In this document: in pieces, positions 51,733 to 58,332 of the stretch
Layout: the number at the start of each line of letters is the position of its first letter
How positions within the stretch are numbered: position 1 is the stretch's first letter
Source of the DNA: JAKFDK01 sp036676195
GTDB lineage: Bacteria > Bacillota > Sulfobacillia > Symbiobacteriales > ZC4RG38
Reading direction: 5' to 3'
Length of the DNA: 58,332 bases
Assembly: GCA_036676195.1 (NCBI GenBank)
Contig: JAKFDK010000129.1
Coordinates: 1 to 58,332, forward strand
Notes under the pieces: model-generated
Databases searched by the model: none
Seen by the model: only the letters and a program-made list of their open reading frames with translations
What the model was told of the DNA's origin: nothing
Translations under genes and position numbers: made by a program

Positions 51733-52203
51733 TTAAATGATCCCGACAGGGAAGCCGCCGAATGCGCCGGGGCCGCCCAGTCCGCCGAAGCCAAGGCCGC
51801 CAAGGCCGCCAAGGCCGCCAAGGCCGCCAAAGCCGCCAAGGCCGCCAAGGCCGCCAAAGCCGCCAAGGCCGCCAAGGCCGCCAAAGCCGCCAAGGCCGCC
51901 AAGGCCGCCAAGGCCGCCGAAGGCCAGGGGAGCGAACGCCGCACCGGCCAGAGCCGGGTTGGTGATGGCCAGCGTGGGCGCCGCCGCAGGGTTAAAAGCC
52001 AGCAGGGTCGCGGCAGGGTTCAGGGCCGGATTGACCACGTTGAGTGCCGGGCTCAAAGCCGTGAGGGCAGCGATGGGGTTACTCGCAGCCAAAGCGGCAA
52101 ACGGGTTTACGGCACCGAGCTGGGCCAGGGGATTGGTAAAGGCCTGCAGGGCCGGATTGATCTGAGCGCCAGCGGCCGCAGCCTGAGGCAGAGGGAAAGC
52201 CAT
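51733..52203 (-). CDS. NPA-repeat family protein 2 with GGLGG tail
   Basis: 156 residues from the second ATG (52203), which has AAGGAGG at correct spacing; the ATG at 52212 overlaps that site. The family block is almost identical to protein 3 (LQAFTNPLAQLGAVNPFAAL, AASNPIAALTALSPALN, NPALNPAATLLAFNPAAAP). The tail from residue about 93 is nearly pure Gly-Leu/Phe (GGLGGLGGFGG). Only 24 nt separate it from protein 3. High DNA identity in the block and different tails point to recent duplication. Confidence 0.7.
   Translation of the reverse strand: MAFPLPQAAAAGAQINPALQAFTNPLAQLGAVNPFAALAASNPIAALTALSPALNVVNPALNPAATLLAFNPAAAPTLAITNPALAGAAFAPLAFGGLGGLGGLGGFGGLGGLGGFGGLGGLGGFGGLGGLGGLGGLGFGGLGGPGAFGGFPVGII
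51780..51921 (-). repeat. Tandem 9-bp GGCCGCCAA-type repeats encoding Gly-Gly-Leu/Phe
   Basis: About fifteen 9-bp units on the plus strand (AAGGCCGCC with occasional AAAGCCGCC), giving a Gly-Gly-Leu/Phe tail on the minus strand. Confidence 0.85.
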
Positions 52204-52229
52204 GTGTGACATCCTCCTTCACGTTTCTC

Positions 52230-52991
52230 CTACCAGACAAACGGCAGACCCAGGCCGGCTTGAAAAGCCGTGGGACCCCCGGCCGCCAGCCCCGGACTGG
52301 TGACTGCCAGGGCAGGGGCTGCCGCCGGGTTAAAGGCCAGCAAAGTCGCAGCCGGATTGATGGCCGGGTTAACAGTAGCAAGGGCCGGGCTCAGGGCCGC
52401 CAGAGCGGCCACCGGGTTCTCGGCTGCCAGAGCGGCCAGCGGGCTGAAGGCACTCAACTGGGCGATGGGATCGGTAAACACCTGCAGTGGCGTGCTGGAC
52501 ATGCTCCCTGCGGCGGCCGCCCCCGGGGTTGAATCGGCCGGCGCCGCCGGCAACAGAGCAGGTGCGGGAACCAGCTCTGTCATGCGGGCTGGATGGGCAG
52601 CCGATGGGGTACCCGGAGGTGTTGGCGACGGCGGTGAACTGAGCACGAGTTGGGCCAGCATCGGGTTCAATACCGCGAACTGGGCGGCCATGGCAGCGGT
52701 AGGGGAAGCAGCCGCTTCAGCGGAAATGACGGTAACCGGGGCAGCCGCAGAGGTTCTGGCGGACCATGCCGCCGCCGTCATCGTTCCGGGAAGTACGGCC
52801 CCGGAGGTGTCCGATTTCCGGGGTGGACCATTTGTGCCCCCGGGGCCTGCGCCCGCCGGCACCGCGCCGGACCGGACAGCGATGACCACCGCACCGCGGG
52901 GCCTACAGGACGGAATGGCCGTCTCAGTCTTGACAGCCAAGGTCCGCAACCCCCTTTTGAATCTCCGGGTCGTGTCGGAGGTGCGAGACAT
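52230..52991 (-). CDS. NPA-repeat family protein 1 with long N-terminal region
   Basis: 253 residues from ATG at 52991 (GGAG 5 nt upstream; start uncertain because several in-frame GTG codons follow). Residues about 1-165 are low-complexity Ala/Pro/Ser/Thr with a partial FAVLNPMLAQLVLSSP motif; residues about 168-240 are the family block (LQVFTDPIAQLSAFSPLAAL, AAENPVAALAALSPALATV, NPAINPAATLLAFNPAAAP). A sigma-K-like AC-N16-CATAGTCTG lies at the 5' end but would be very close to this start. First gene of the run. Confidence 0.6.
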   Translation of the reverse strand: MSRTSDTTRRFKRGLRTLAVKTETAIPSCRPRGAVVIAVRSGAVPAGAGPGGTNGPPRKSDTSGAVLPGTMTAAAWSARTSAAAPVTVISAEAAASPTAAMAAQFAVLNPMLAQLVLSSPPSPTPPGTPSAAHPARMTELVPAPALLPAAPADSTPGAAAAGSMSSTPLQVFTDPIAQLSAFSPLAALAAENPVAALAALSPALATVNPAINPAATLLAFNPAAAPALAVTSPGLAAGGPTAFQAGLGLPFVW

Positions 52992-53084
52992 CGCCACTCC
53001 AGACTATGTAAAGGACACCGGCGGGTGAGAATGCGGTGGGCTGGAAACCCTTGTAGTGTAAGCCGACATTCCGGGGGTGGATGT

Positions 53085-53462
53085 ATGTTTAACACCTTGC
53101 ACATTCGTCTGCTGCTGGCCGGCGCCTGGATCGTAGCCCTGGTCGGACTGTGGTGGGGCTATGGCACACTGACTGGCCGCTATGACCTGGAACCGGATCT
53201 GGCCCGGGTGGATCAGGCGGTGGCAGCCGGCAACTGGGCCGAGGCCGAGCAGGCCGTGGACCGGCTGTTGAACCGGTGGGAGGCAGCGCGTCCCATTGTT
53301 GAACTGAATCACGGCGGTATGCTGCTTGAGGACTTCGACCTGGCCATGGGGCGGTTGGAAGGCGGAATGGCCGCCCAGGATTCCGGGCCGGTTCGAATGG
53401 AACTGGCCGGTCTGCGCGTTCACTGGCGTGGCCTGGAAGCCGCCTATCCCGACGGCAAGTGA
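53085..53462 (+). CDS. DUF4363-type small membrane-anchored protein
   Basis: 125 residues, ATG behind GGGGGTGG. One N-terminal membrane helix (LLLAGAWIVALVGLWWG), then a helical, acidic extracytoplasmic part (AGNWAEAEQAVDRLLNRWEA). Such proteins are typically encoded just before a DUF421/YetF-like membrane gene, as here (13-nt gap), in spore formers. Confidence 0.75.
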   Translation: MFNTLHIRLLLAGAWIVALVGLWWGYGTLTGRYDLEPDLARVDQAVAAGNWAEAEQAVDRLLNRWEAARPIVELNHGGMLLEDFDLAMGRLEGGMAAQDSGPVRMELAGLRVHWRGLEAAYPDGK

Positions 53463-53475
53463 GCGAGGTGTCCGG

Positions 53476-54267
53476 ATGAACGAGATCTTGGCGTACGCAC
53501 TGCGGATTGGTCTGCTGTTTACGCTGATTTATTGGGTGTTGCGGATCAGCGGTAAGAAGACTATCTCCGTGATGACCGCCGTGGACCTGATGGGCGTGGT
53601 GATCATCGCCGCTATGGCCGCCGAACCCCTGGTCAGTTCCTCGGCGATCAAGACCGTCTTCGGGATCGGCACGGTGGTGGCGCTGCAGCTCGCCTTCAGC
53701 TTCTTGGGCCTGGAAAACCGGCTGGGGCCGATCCTGCAGCAGCAGCCAACCCTGCTGATCCGCCAGGGCCAGATCGACCGCGCTGCCCTGCGCCAGTCGC
53801 AGATCAGCCTGGAACAACTGCTGTCCGAACTGCGGCTGAAGGAATGCAACAGTATCGCCGACGTTGAATACGCCTTGCTGGAACCATCGGGCAAAGTCAG
53901 TGTGATTCCGACTGCCCAGGCCCGGCCCGTGAAACCGCGGGACCTGCATCTGCCCATGCCGTACGAGGGATTATCGCTGCCGCTGGTGATGGACGGCACC
54001 GTAATTCACCCTAACCTGCGGTATGCCGGCGTCAACGAGCGGTGGCTGCAGGACCGGCTGCAGGAGCAGGGGTACCGGGACCCGGCCGGCGTGTTTCTGG
54101 CTGAACTGGATGTCCAGGGCGTTCTGACGGTTCAGGCTCAGCCCGGCCGGGGCGGTCCCTTTTTTGGTACAGGCCCGGGCGGAGCATGGCGGCCGCCGGC
54201 AGAACTATCGCCGTCCTCACCGACGGCCGTGTCCGAATCCGATCCGGACCGGAGCGCACCGCGCTGA
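53476..54267 (+). CDS. DUF421 (YetF/YcaP-like) membrane protein
   Basis: 263 residues. Three N-terminal membrane helices (LLFTLIYWVLRISGKKTISVM in parts), then a two-part cytoplasmic domain with QPTLLIRQGQIDRAALRQ and the typical LRLKECNSIADVEYALLEPSG. A family signature KPRDLHLP follows. The last 40 residues are a low-complexity Pro/Ser extension. Function unknown, often in sporulation/germination contexts. Confidence 0.85.
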   Translation: MNEILAYALRIGLLFTLIYWVLRISGKKTISVMTAVDLMGVVIIAAMAAEPLVSSSAIKTVFGIGTVVALQLAFSFLGLENRLGPILQQQPTLLIRQGQIDRAALRQSQISLEQLLSELRLKECNSIADVEYALLEPSGKVSVIPTAQARPVKPRDLHLPMPYEGLSLPLVMDGTVIHPNLRYAGVNERWLQDRLQEQGYRDPAGVFLAELDVQGVLTVQAQPGRGGPFFGTGPGGAWRPPAELSPSSPTAVSESDPDRSAPR

Positions 54268-54284
54268 GACAGACGCAGGCCCGG

Positions 54285-54313
54285 GCACCCCCCGCAAGAC
54301 TTGCAGGGGGTGC
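54285..54313 (+). terminator. Terminator of the DUF4363-DUF421 unit
   Basis: Stem GCACCCCC-GCAA/TTGC-GGGGGTGC with a short loop, 18 nt past the stop; poor T-run. Confidence 0.6.
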
Positions 54314-54457
54314 GCCAGTATAACGGCAGGTAGCCACCGCCGGAATCGAGAAAGGGAATACGAAGACTGTAATTGCGGACAGCCCTTGATTTTCTTCCAT
54401 GGCGTGGCATAGTCTGGTTGGGGTATCACCATCGAAACAAGTGAGGCTAAAAAACAT

Positions 54458-55279
54458 ATGCCCACCCGGCCCATCGGTATCTTTGACAGCGGTGAGGGTG
54501 GTCTCACGGTCGCTCGGGAGCTGGCGGCGCTTCTGCCCGGTGAGGACCTGCTATACGCCTGCGATACCGCCCATTTCCCCTATGGCCCGCGACCTCTGGA
54601 ACAGGTGGCCGGGTTTTATGCCCGCTTTATGGATTTTTATACCGCTTCCCGGTGTAAACTGGTTGTGATTGCCTGCAACACGGCAACCGCCGCCACCCTC
54701 CTGGCCGAGAACTCACCCGTTGCGCCGCTGCCGGGAATCGGTGTGGTGGAGCCGGGTGCCCGCGCCGCCGCTCTGGCCACCCGTAACGGCCGCATTGCCG
54801 TGGCTGCTACCGAGGCCACCGTACGGGCCGGCGTTTACCCGCTGGCCATCCGCCGGGTGGCCCCGGACCTGCAGGTGGAACAAAGAGCCTGCCCCGTGCT
54901 CGTGACCATGGCGGAAATGGGTGAGTTGGACAGCCCTGAGGTGCGGGCCGAGGTAGCCGCCTGTGTGGTTCCCCTGCTGGCATCCGGCGCCGACACTCTG
55001 GTGTTGGGCTGCACGCACCTGCCACACATGCAGAATATCATCGCCGAGGTGGCCGGTCCCGGCATCCGCCTGGTCGATCCGGCGGTGGCCACGGCGGCCG
55101 AGGTGCGCAACTGGCTGGCCGAACGCGGGCTGCTGAACCCCCGGGCCGGCGGCGCTGCCTACCGTTTTTTCTGCACCGGCGACCCCGGCCGCTTCACCCG
55201 GGTGGCCACGCAACTCTGGCCCACCGTACAGGACGCCCGGCACCTCCCGTTGTGGCAAACGTCCCCGGCCGGGGACTGA
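54458..55279 (+). CDS. murI: Glutamate racemase
   Basis: 273 residues. It makes D-glutamate for peptidoglycan. FDSGEGGLTVARE, the first catalytic Cys in VIACNTATAATL, the second in VLGCTHLPHM; DTAHFPYG and SGADTLVLGC loops are intact. Monocistronic. Confidence 0.95.
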   Translation: MPTRPIGIFDSGEGGLTVARELAALLPGEDLLYACDTAHFPYGPRPLEQVAGFYARFMDFYTASRCKLVVIACNTATAATLLAENSPVAPLPGIGVVEPGARAAALATRNGRIAVAATEATVRAGVYPLAIRRVAPDLQVEQRACPVLVTMAEMGELDSPEVRAEVAACVVPLLASGADTLVLGCTHLPHMQNIIAEVAGPGIRLVDPAVATAAEVRNWLAERGLLNPRAGGAAYRFFCTGDPGRFTRVATQLWPTVQDARHLPLWQTSPAGD

Positions 55280-55407
55280 CTGGCGGTCGGGGCGCGCAGG
55301 GAGCCGTGGCCCGGTCCGAACATCGGCGCGCCCACCGAGGACGGGGCAGACCGTCCGGACCGGTCTGTTCCTGTCGCCACCCCCCACCCTTCTTGCTTAC
55401 ATCCCCG

Positions 55408-55435
55408 CCGCAAGCCGCCTGGCTTGCGGTTTTTT
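55408..55435 (+). terminator. Terminator downstream of murI
   Basis: Stem CCGCAAGCC/GGCTTGCGG, 4-nt loop, then TTTTTT; 130 nt past the murI stop, with no gene in between. Confidence 0.9.
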
Positions 55436-55534
55436 CGTTCCCAGGCACGGAAATTTCTTTTTTCTGCACCATATGGAAGGTGCTTCAAATCGGAAATAAG
55501 AATTTACCAGAGGTGAGACAGGGGGGACAGACCG

Positions 55535-56410
55535 GTGGATCTCGCGGAACTCCGCAGCCTGGTGCAGCGCGGACTCCTGCTCCGGGCCATGGAGGGCGCC
55601 CGGCTGCTGGCCGCTGATTTGGACCAGCCGACAGCAGACCGAATGGATGCGTTGCTGCTCGCCTGCCGCTGTGCCGCGTGGCGGGAACTTCACGCCAATG
55701 CCCATGGCTTTGCGGTGCAGGCAATGGAACTGGCCGAAAAAATGGGGGATGCCGAACGAGTTGCTCTGGCCCGTATGTATACCGGTTGCGCCCTGTTGCG
55801 GGCAGGCGCACCGGGAGATGCCGAAGAACACCTGCTGGCTTTTCTGGAAGCGGTGGAACAGAAGCAGTTCTGGCCGCAGCACCGGGCCGCTGCACTGTAT
55901 AACCTGGCCCTCGCTTACGAACGTCAGCGCCGCCAGGAGGCTGCCGCTGCGCTGTACAGCCAGAGTGCGGTGCTGCATGAGTCGGCCGGCCATGTGCCAG
56001 ACGCCCTGAATGCCCGCCACAACGCAGCCTGGCTGCTCCTGCGTCTGGACCAGACCGAGCAGGCCGCCACACACCTCGACCATGCCGCCGCCTTGCTCTC
56101 TGCTGCCCAGCCCCACCAGCGCGCCGATCACCTGGCCCTGCAGGCTGTGCGCCTGCACCAGATTGGCCGCAGCAGTGACGCCATGGACCTGGTGGAAGAA
56201 GTCCTCACCCCGCCGGGCACCCCCGGCGCCAATGCCTGGACCCGCACGTGTGCCGCCTGGCTGTCGGCAACCATTGCCGCCAGGGAGGTACGGCCTGACC
56301 TGGCCCGAGCCATGCTTGGCCTGGCCTTGCAGTATGCCCCCGAATGTCAGGACCCGGCACTCATGAACCTGGTCACCACCCTCCGCAGCAGCATTGGTGT
56401 TGAGGGATAG
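55535..56410 (+). CDS. TPR-type helical repeat protein, candidate peptide-responsive regulator
   Basis: 291 residues, GTG start. Throughout it has about 34-residue helix-turn-helix repeats of TPR type: MDALLLACRCAAWRELHANA, ALYNLALAYERQRRQEAAAALY, ARHNAAWLLLRLDQTEQAATHL, ALQAVRLHQIGRSSDAMDL. No HTH DNA-binding domain or signal peptide is evident, so it resembles Rap-like proteins in architecture rather than PlcR-like ones. The next gene encodes a 40-residue exported peptide. Function is inference from architecture and context. Confidence 0.7.
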   Translation: MDLAELRSLVQRGLLLRAMEGARLLAADLDQPTADRMDALLLACRCAAWRELHANAHGFAVQAMELAEKMGDAERVALARMYTGCALLRAGAPGDAEEHLLAFLEAVEQKQFWPQHRAAALYNLALAYERQRRQEAAAALYSQSAVLHESAGHVPDALNARHNAAWLLLRLDQTEQAATHLDHAAALLSAAQPHQRADHLALQAVRLHQIGRSSDAMDLVEEVLTPPGTPGANAWTRTCAAWLSATIAAREVRPDLARAMLGLALQYAPECQDPALMNLVTTLRSSIGVEG

Positions 56411-56418
56411 GGTGCAGC

Positions 56419-56464
56419 GGCGCCCGCGCGGGCGCCCTTTGCTGCCAGCTAATTTCGCTGGCAG
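56419..56464 (+). terminator. Two successive hairpins between the TPR gene and the peptide gene
   Basis: First: GGCGCCCG/CGGGCGCC then CTTT (56419-56440). Second: CTGCCAGC/GCTGGCAG (56442-56464), ending 10 nt before the peptide gene's ribosome site. The peptide is thus expressed by read-through or from its own promoter. Confidence 0.65.
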
Positions 56465-56489
56465 AGAATTCTCAAGGAGGTATCCCTGC

Positions 56490-56612
56490 GTGAAAAAGAC
56501 CCTGGCTGCCCTCTTACTGGTCCTGACCATGGCCGCGATCGGTACCGCCGCTTCCGCCGGTCCCGGCTATGAACCAATTTGGCCGACCTCCCGCACCGGC
56601 GCCCACTGGTAA
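56490..56612 (+). CDS. Small exported peptide (40 residues), possible signalling propeptide
   Basis: GTG behind a near-perfect AAGGAGGT at 8-9 nt. A classical signal peptide, KKTLAALLLVLTMAAIGTA then ASA, leaves a predicted 17-residue mature peptide GPGYEPIWPTSRTGAHW, Trp/Pro-rich with no Cys. Position after a TPR protein recalls rap-phr or similar receptor-peptide pairs; it could equally be a small structural or defence peptide. Strong terminator follows. Confidence 0.65.
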   Translation: MKKTLAALLLVLTMAAIGTAASAGPGYEPIWPTSRTGAHW

Positions 56613-56621
56613 AGTAGCACC

Positions 56622-56655
56622 GCCGCCGCCCCGGACGCCGGGGCGGCGGCATTTT
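56622..56655 (+). terminator. Terminator of the small peptide gene
   Basis: Stem GCCGCCGCCC/GGGCGGCGGC, 9-nt loop, then ATTTTT, 10 nt after the stop. Confidence 0.88.
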
Positions 56656-56723
56656 TCCGGACCCGTGCACTCCTGTATTGCATACACTGCTCGGGACCAA
56701 CCAGGCGAAGGGGGAACCAACGG

Positions 56724-57422
56724 TTGTACGAGCAGGGTAACTGGCAGCCGTGGCCGGAGCAGCGCACGTGGGCGGGCTCCTTGACACTGCCCCTGATCGG
56801 TGGTGCGCAAGAGGCCCCGCCGCCGGCCTATCAGCCACACAAGGCCAGGGAGTTCACCGCCCAGGACTTGCAGGGGATTTCCCGGGCCACCCAGGAGCAG
56901 CATTTTGCCCTGTACCGCGGCTACGTTCAGAATACTAACGAAGCCCGCAACGACCTGTGGCGCCAGCCAGCCTATGATCAGGCCGACTCGAACTATTCCC
57001 CGCCCCGAGACCAGCGCATCGGTGAGATCTGGAACTGGAATGGTGTGAAGAACCATGAGATGTTTTTTCAAATTGTTTCTGCCCAGCCGCAGCCGCTCTC
57101 CGGGCCGCTGCGGGATCTGATCGTCCGGGATTTCGGCTCGGTGGAGCGGTTCCTGGCCGACTTGAAGGCCGCCGCCAAGTCGGTGCGCGGCTGGGTGATG
57201 CTGGTGTGCGACCTGGACGACGGGCGCCTGCACCTGTTCGGCGGCGACCGCCATGACCACGCCGTGTGGAATACCGTGTTACTCATGGGCATTGATGTGT
57301 TTGAGCATGCCTACTTCCTGGACCACGGTCGGGACCGTGGCGCGTACATTGATGCCTTCCTGGCCAACCTGGACTGGGGTGCCGTGGCGGAACGGGCCAG
57401 GCGGTATGGGGTGATCCGGTGA
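56724..57422 (+). CDS. Fe/Mn-type superoxide dismutase
   Basis: 232 residues, TTG behind AAGGGGG. All four metal ligands are visible: His in EQHFALYRGYVQNTN, His in VKNHEMFFQ, Asp and His in DVFEHAYFLDHG. The second ligand motif ends FFQ rather than the usual FFW. N-terminal extension of about 40 residues (TLPLIGG, PPPAYQPH) is like spore/secondary SODs. GWVMLVCDLDDGRLHLFGG is more divergent than in housekeeping SodA. Detoxifies superoxide if active. Confidence 0.88.
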   Translation: MYEQGNWQPWPEQRTWAGSLTLPLIGGAQEAPPPAYQPHKAREFTAQDLQGISRATQEQHFALYRGYVQNTNEARNDLWRQPAYDQADSNYSPPRDQRIGEIWNWNGVKNHEMFFQIVSAQPQPLSGPLRDLIVRDFGSVERFLADLKAAAKSVRGWVMLVCDLDDGRLHLFGGDRHDHAVWNTVLLMGIDVFEHAYFLDHGRDRGAYIDAFLANLDWGAVAERARRYGVIR

Positions 57423-57453
57423 TGGCGGGATCGTATAGGTTGAATAAATGAAC

Positions 57454-57494
57454 AAGAACCCAGAGCCTGAGACTGTCAGGTTCTGGGTTCTTTC
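57454..57494 (+). terminator. Terminator of the superoxide dismutase gene
   Basis: Stem AGAACCCAGA-CCTGA/TCAGG-TTCTGGGTTCT then TTCGTT, 30 nt past the stop. Confidence 0.88.
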
Positions 57495-57515
57495 GTTGCC
57501 AGCCGGTCCGGGCGG

Positions 57516-58115
57516 GCCTTCTGGCTCAGCTTTCTACGCAGTCTGGTGGCCAGAGGGCTCAAGGGCGTCCAATTGGTCATCAGTGATGCACATGAGGGGC
57601 TCAAAGGCGCCCTGAGTGCCGTACTTGGCCAGGCAACCAGGCAGCGGTGCCGTGTCCATTTCATGCGCAACGTCCTCGCCAAGGTGCCCAAGGGCTCGCA
57701 AGATGTTGTCGCCGCCGCTGTCCGCACCATCTTCGCACAACCGGACCAGGAGGCCGCCCGGGACCAGTTGCGGCGGGTGGCAGACGGCCTGCAGCCACGG
57801 TTTTCAAAGGTTGCTGACTTACTGAACGAAGCCACTGACGATGTATTGGCCTACATGGGCTTTCCGGCCGAACATCGCCGGCAACTGCACTCCACCAACA
57901 CCCCGGAACGGCTCAACAGGGAAATCAAGCGCCGCACTGACGTTGTCGGCGTCTTCCTGAATCGGGCCGCTGTCATCCGGCTGGTAGGGGCCATTTTGGC
58001 CGAGCAGAGTGATGAGTGGTCCACGGGCCGGCGTTACTTCAGCCAGGAGTCCATGAACAAATTGATATCGCGACAGACAACGGCTAATGAACCTTTGCTC
58101 CTGGCGGCAGACTAA
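57516..58115 (+). pseudogene. IS256-family (Mutator) transposase, 5'-truncated
   Basis: In-frame homology begins at about 57516 (AFWLSFLRSLVARGLKGVQL), before the first possible start at 57546, and runs to TAA. The second catalytic Asp (LVISDAHEGLKGAL), RCRVHFMRNVLAKVPK and the region of the catalytic Glu (NTPERLNREIKRRTDVVGVF) are present. The N-terminal half, including the first Asp, is missing. The break lies directly after the sod terminator, so the element lost its left part. Not expected to transpose. Confidence 0.9.
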
Positions 58116-58332
58116 CGCCTGACCATAACCACTATGGAATCCCCACTTTTACACCACTTCCCGGGACGTGACCCACAACCGTCCCGGCCGCGGGTGCGGG
58201 TGGTGTAGAAGCCCACATTCCGCGCCTCTGCGTTCACTACCCTTTGATTTTTTGATCCTCTAAGAAAAGCAGGTCGGGGCATGTCCCACTTGCCCGGGGG
58301 CAGGATGACGTGCATGCCAAACACGACCTCGG
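58116..58332. other. Right end of the IS256 remnant and flanking sequence
   Basis: 58143-58180 (ending in ACACCACTTCCCGGGACGTG ACCC) looks like the terminal inverted repeat of an IS256-family element. From there to the window edge no gene is supported; a minus-strand frame (VVNAEARNVGFYTT) is open but was not recognised. Confidence 0.5.

Noticed and set aside
58112..58324. 70-codon minus-strand frame at the right edge
   Set aside because: It has no ribosome site or recognised motif and overlaps the IS256 right end; the window stops before it can be judged.

Overview
The window looks like a chromosomal segment of a high-GC, spore-forming Bacillota (Firmicutes), possibly a thermophile of the Symbiobacterium/Thermaerobacter kind. 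This rests on strong GGAGG-type ribosome sites with many GTG/TTG starts, a BirA-type GTTAAC operator, THI-box (TPP) riboswitches, a sigma-K-like promoter and a DUF421/DUF4363 gene pair. The genus is inference.

Layout. 1-10.4 kb: a complete type I-C CRISPR-Cas locus, all on the minus strand (cas3-cas5-cas8c-cas7-cas4-cas1-cas2-leader-array; 38 repeats in view, array running off the left edge). 10.8-17.2 kb: a YchJ-like protein, a 29-codon small ORF, CstA-type transporter, release factor 3, a coiled-coil gene inserted between two copies of the prfC 5' region, a membrane protein and a glycerophosphodiesterase. 17.3-27.8 kb: a collagen-like surface protein, then a vitamin block: TPP riboswitch-thiC, the convergent biotin operon bioA-bioF-bioD-bioB, and a second TPP riboswitch with tenI/thiE-like, a thiS-thiG fusion and thiO. 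27.8-31 kb: a redox/metal block on the minus strand, with a probable selenocysteine-containing heavy-metal-associated (HMA) protein, a frameshifted polytopic membrane protein, a methyltransferase, a VKOR-like protein and a frameshifted DsbA-like thiol oxidoreductase. 31-39.7 kb: a linear azol(in)e peptide (LAP/TOMM) biosynthetic cluster: Ser/Cys/Thr-rich precursor, attenuator, E1-like protein, YcaO, SagB-type dehydrogenase, ABC exporter, M50 protease, SCP-2 protein and M28 peptidase. 40-45.5 kb: a lipoprotein, a secreted metzincin-like protease (with a decayed fragment of a relative upstream) and a membrane diguanylate cyclase. 45.6-50.1 kb: an acyl-CoA dehydrogenase and a B12-dependent acyl-CoA mutase (large and small subunits, MeaB chaperone), whose specificity residues fit isobutyryl-CoA mutase better than methylmalonyl-CoA mutase. 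50.2-53 kb: five tandem paralogues of an Asn-Pro-Ala-rich repeat family, two with Gly-rich tails. 53-58.3 kb: DUF4363-DUF421, glutamate racemase, a TPR protein followed by a 40-codon exported peptide gene, Fe/Mn superoxide dismutase, and a truncated IS256-family transposase.

The strongest unusual signals are: (1) an in-frame UGA exactly where the first Cys of an HMA metal site should be, followed by a near-ideal bacterial SECIS hairpin at 27972-28004; (2) the LAP cluster with its previously unlisted 55-residue precursor at 39548-39715; (3) the tandem NPA-repeat family; (4) a TPR-regulator/exported-peptide pair resembling Rap-Phr-type signalling; (5) the prfC 5'-end duplication carrying its promoter to a coiled-coil gene. 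All functional statements come from reading the sequence; no database search was run.
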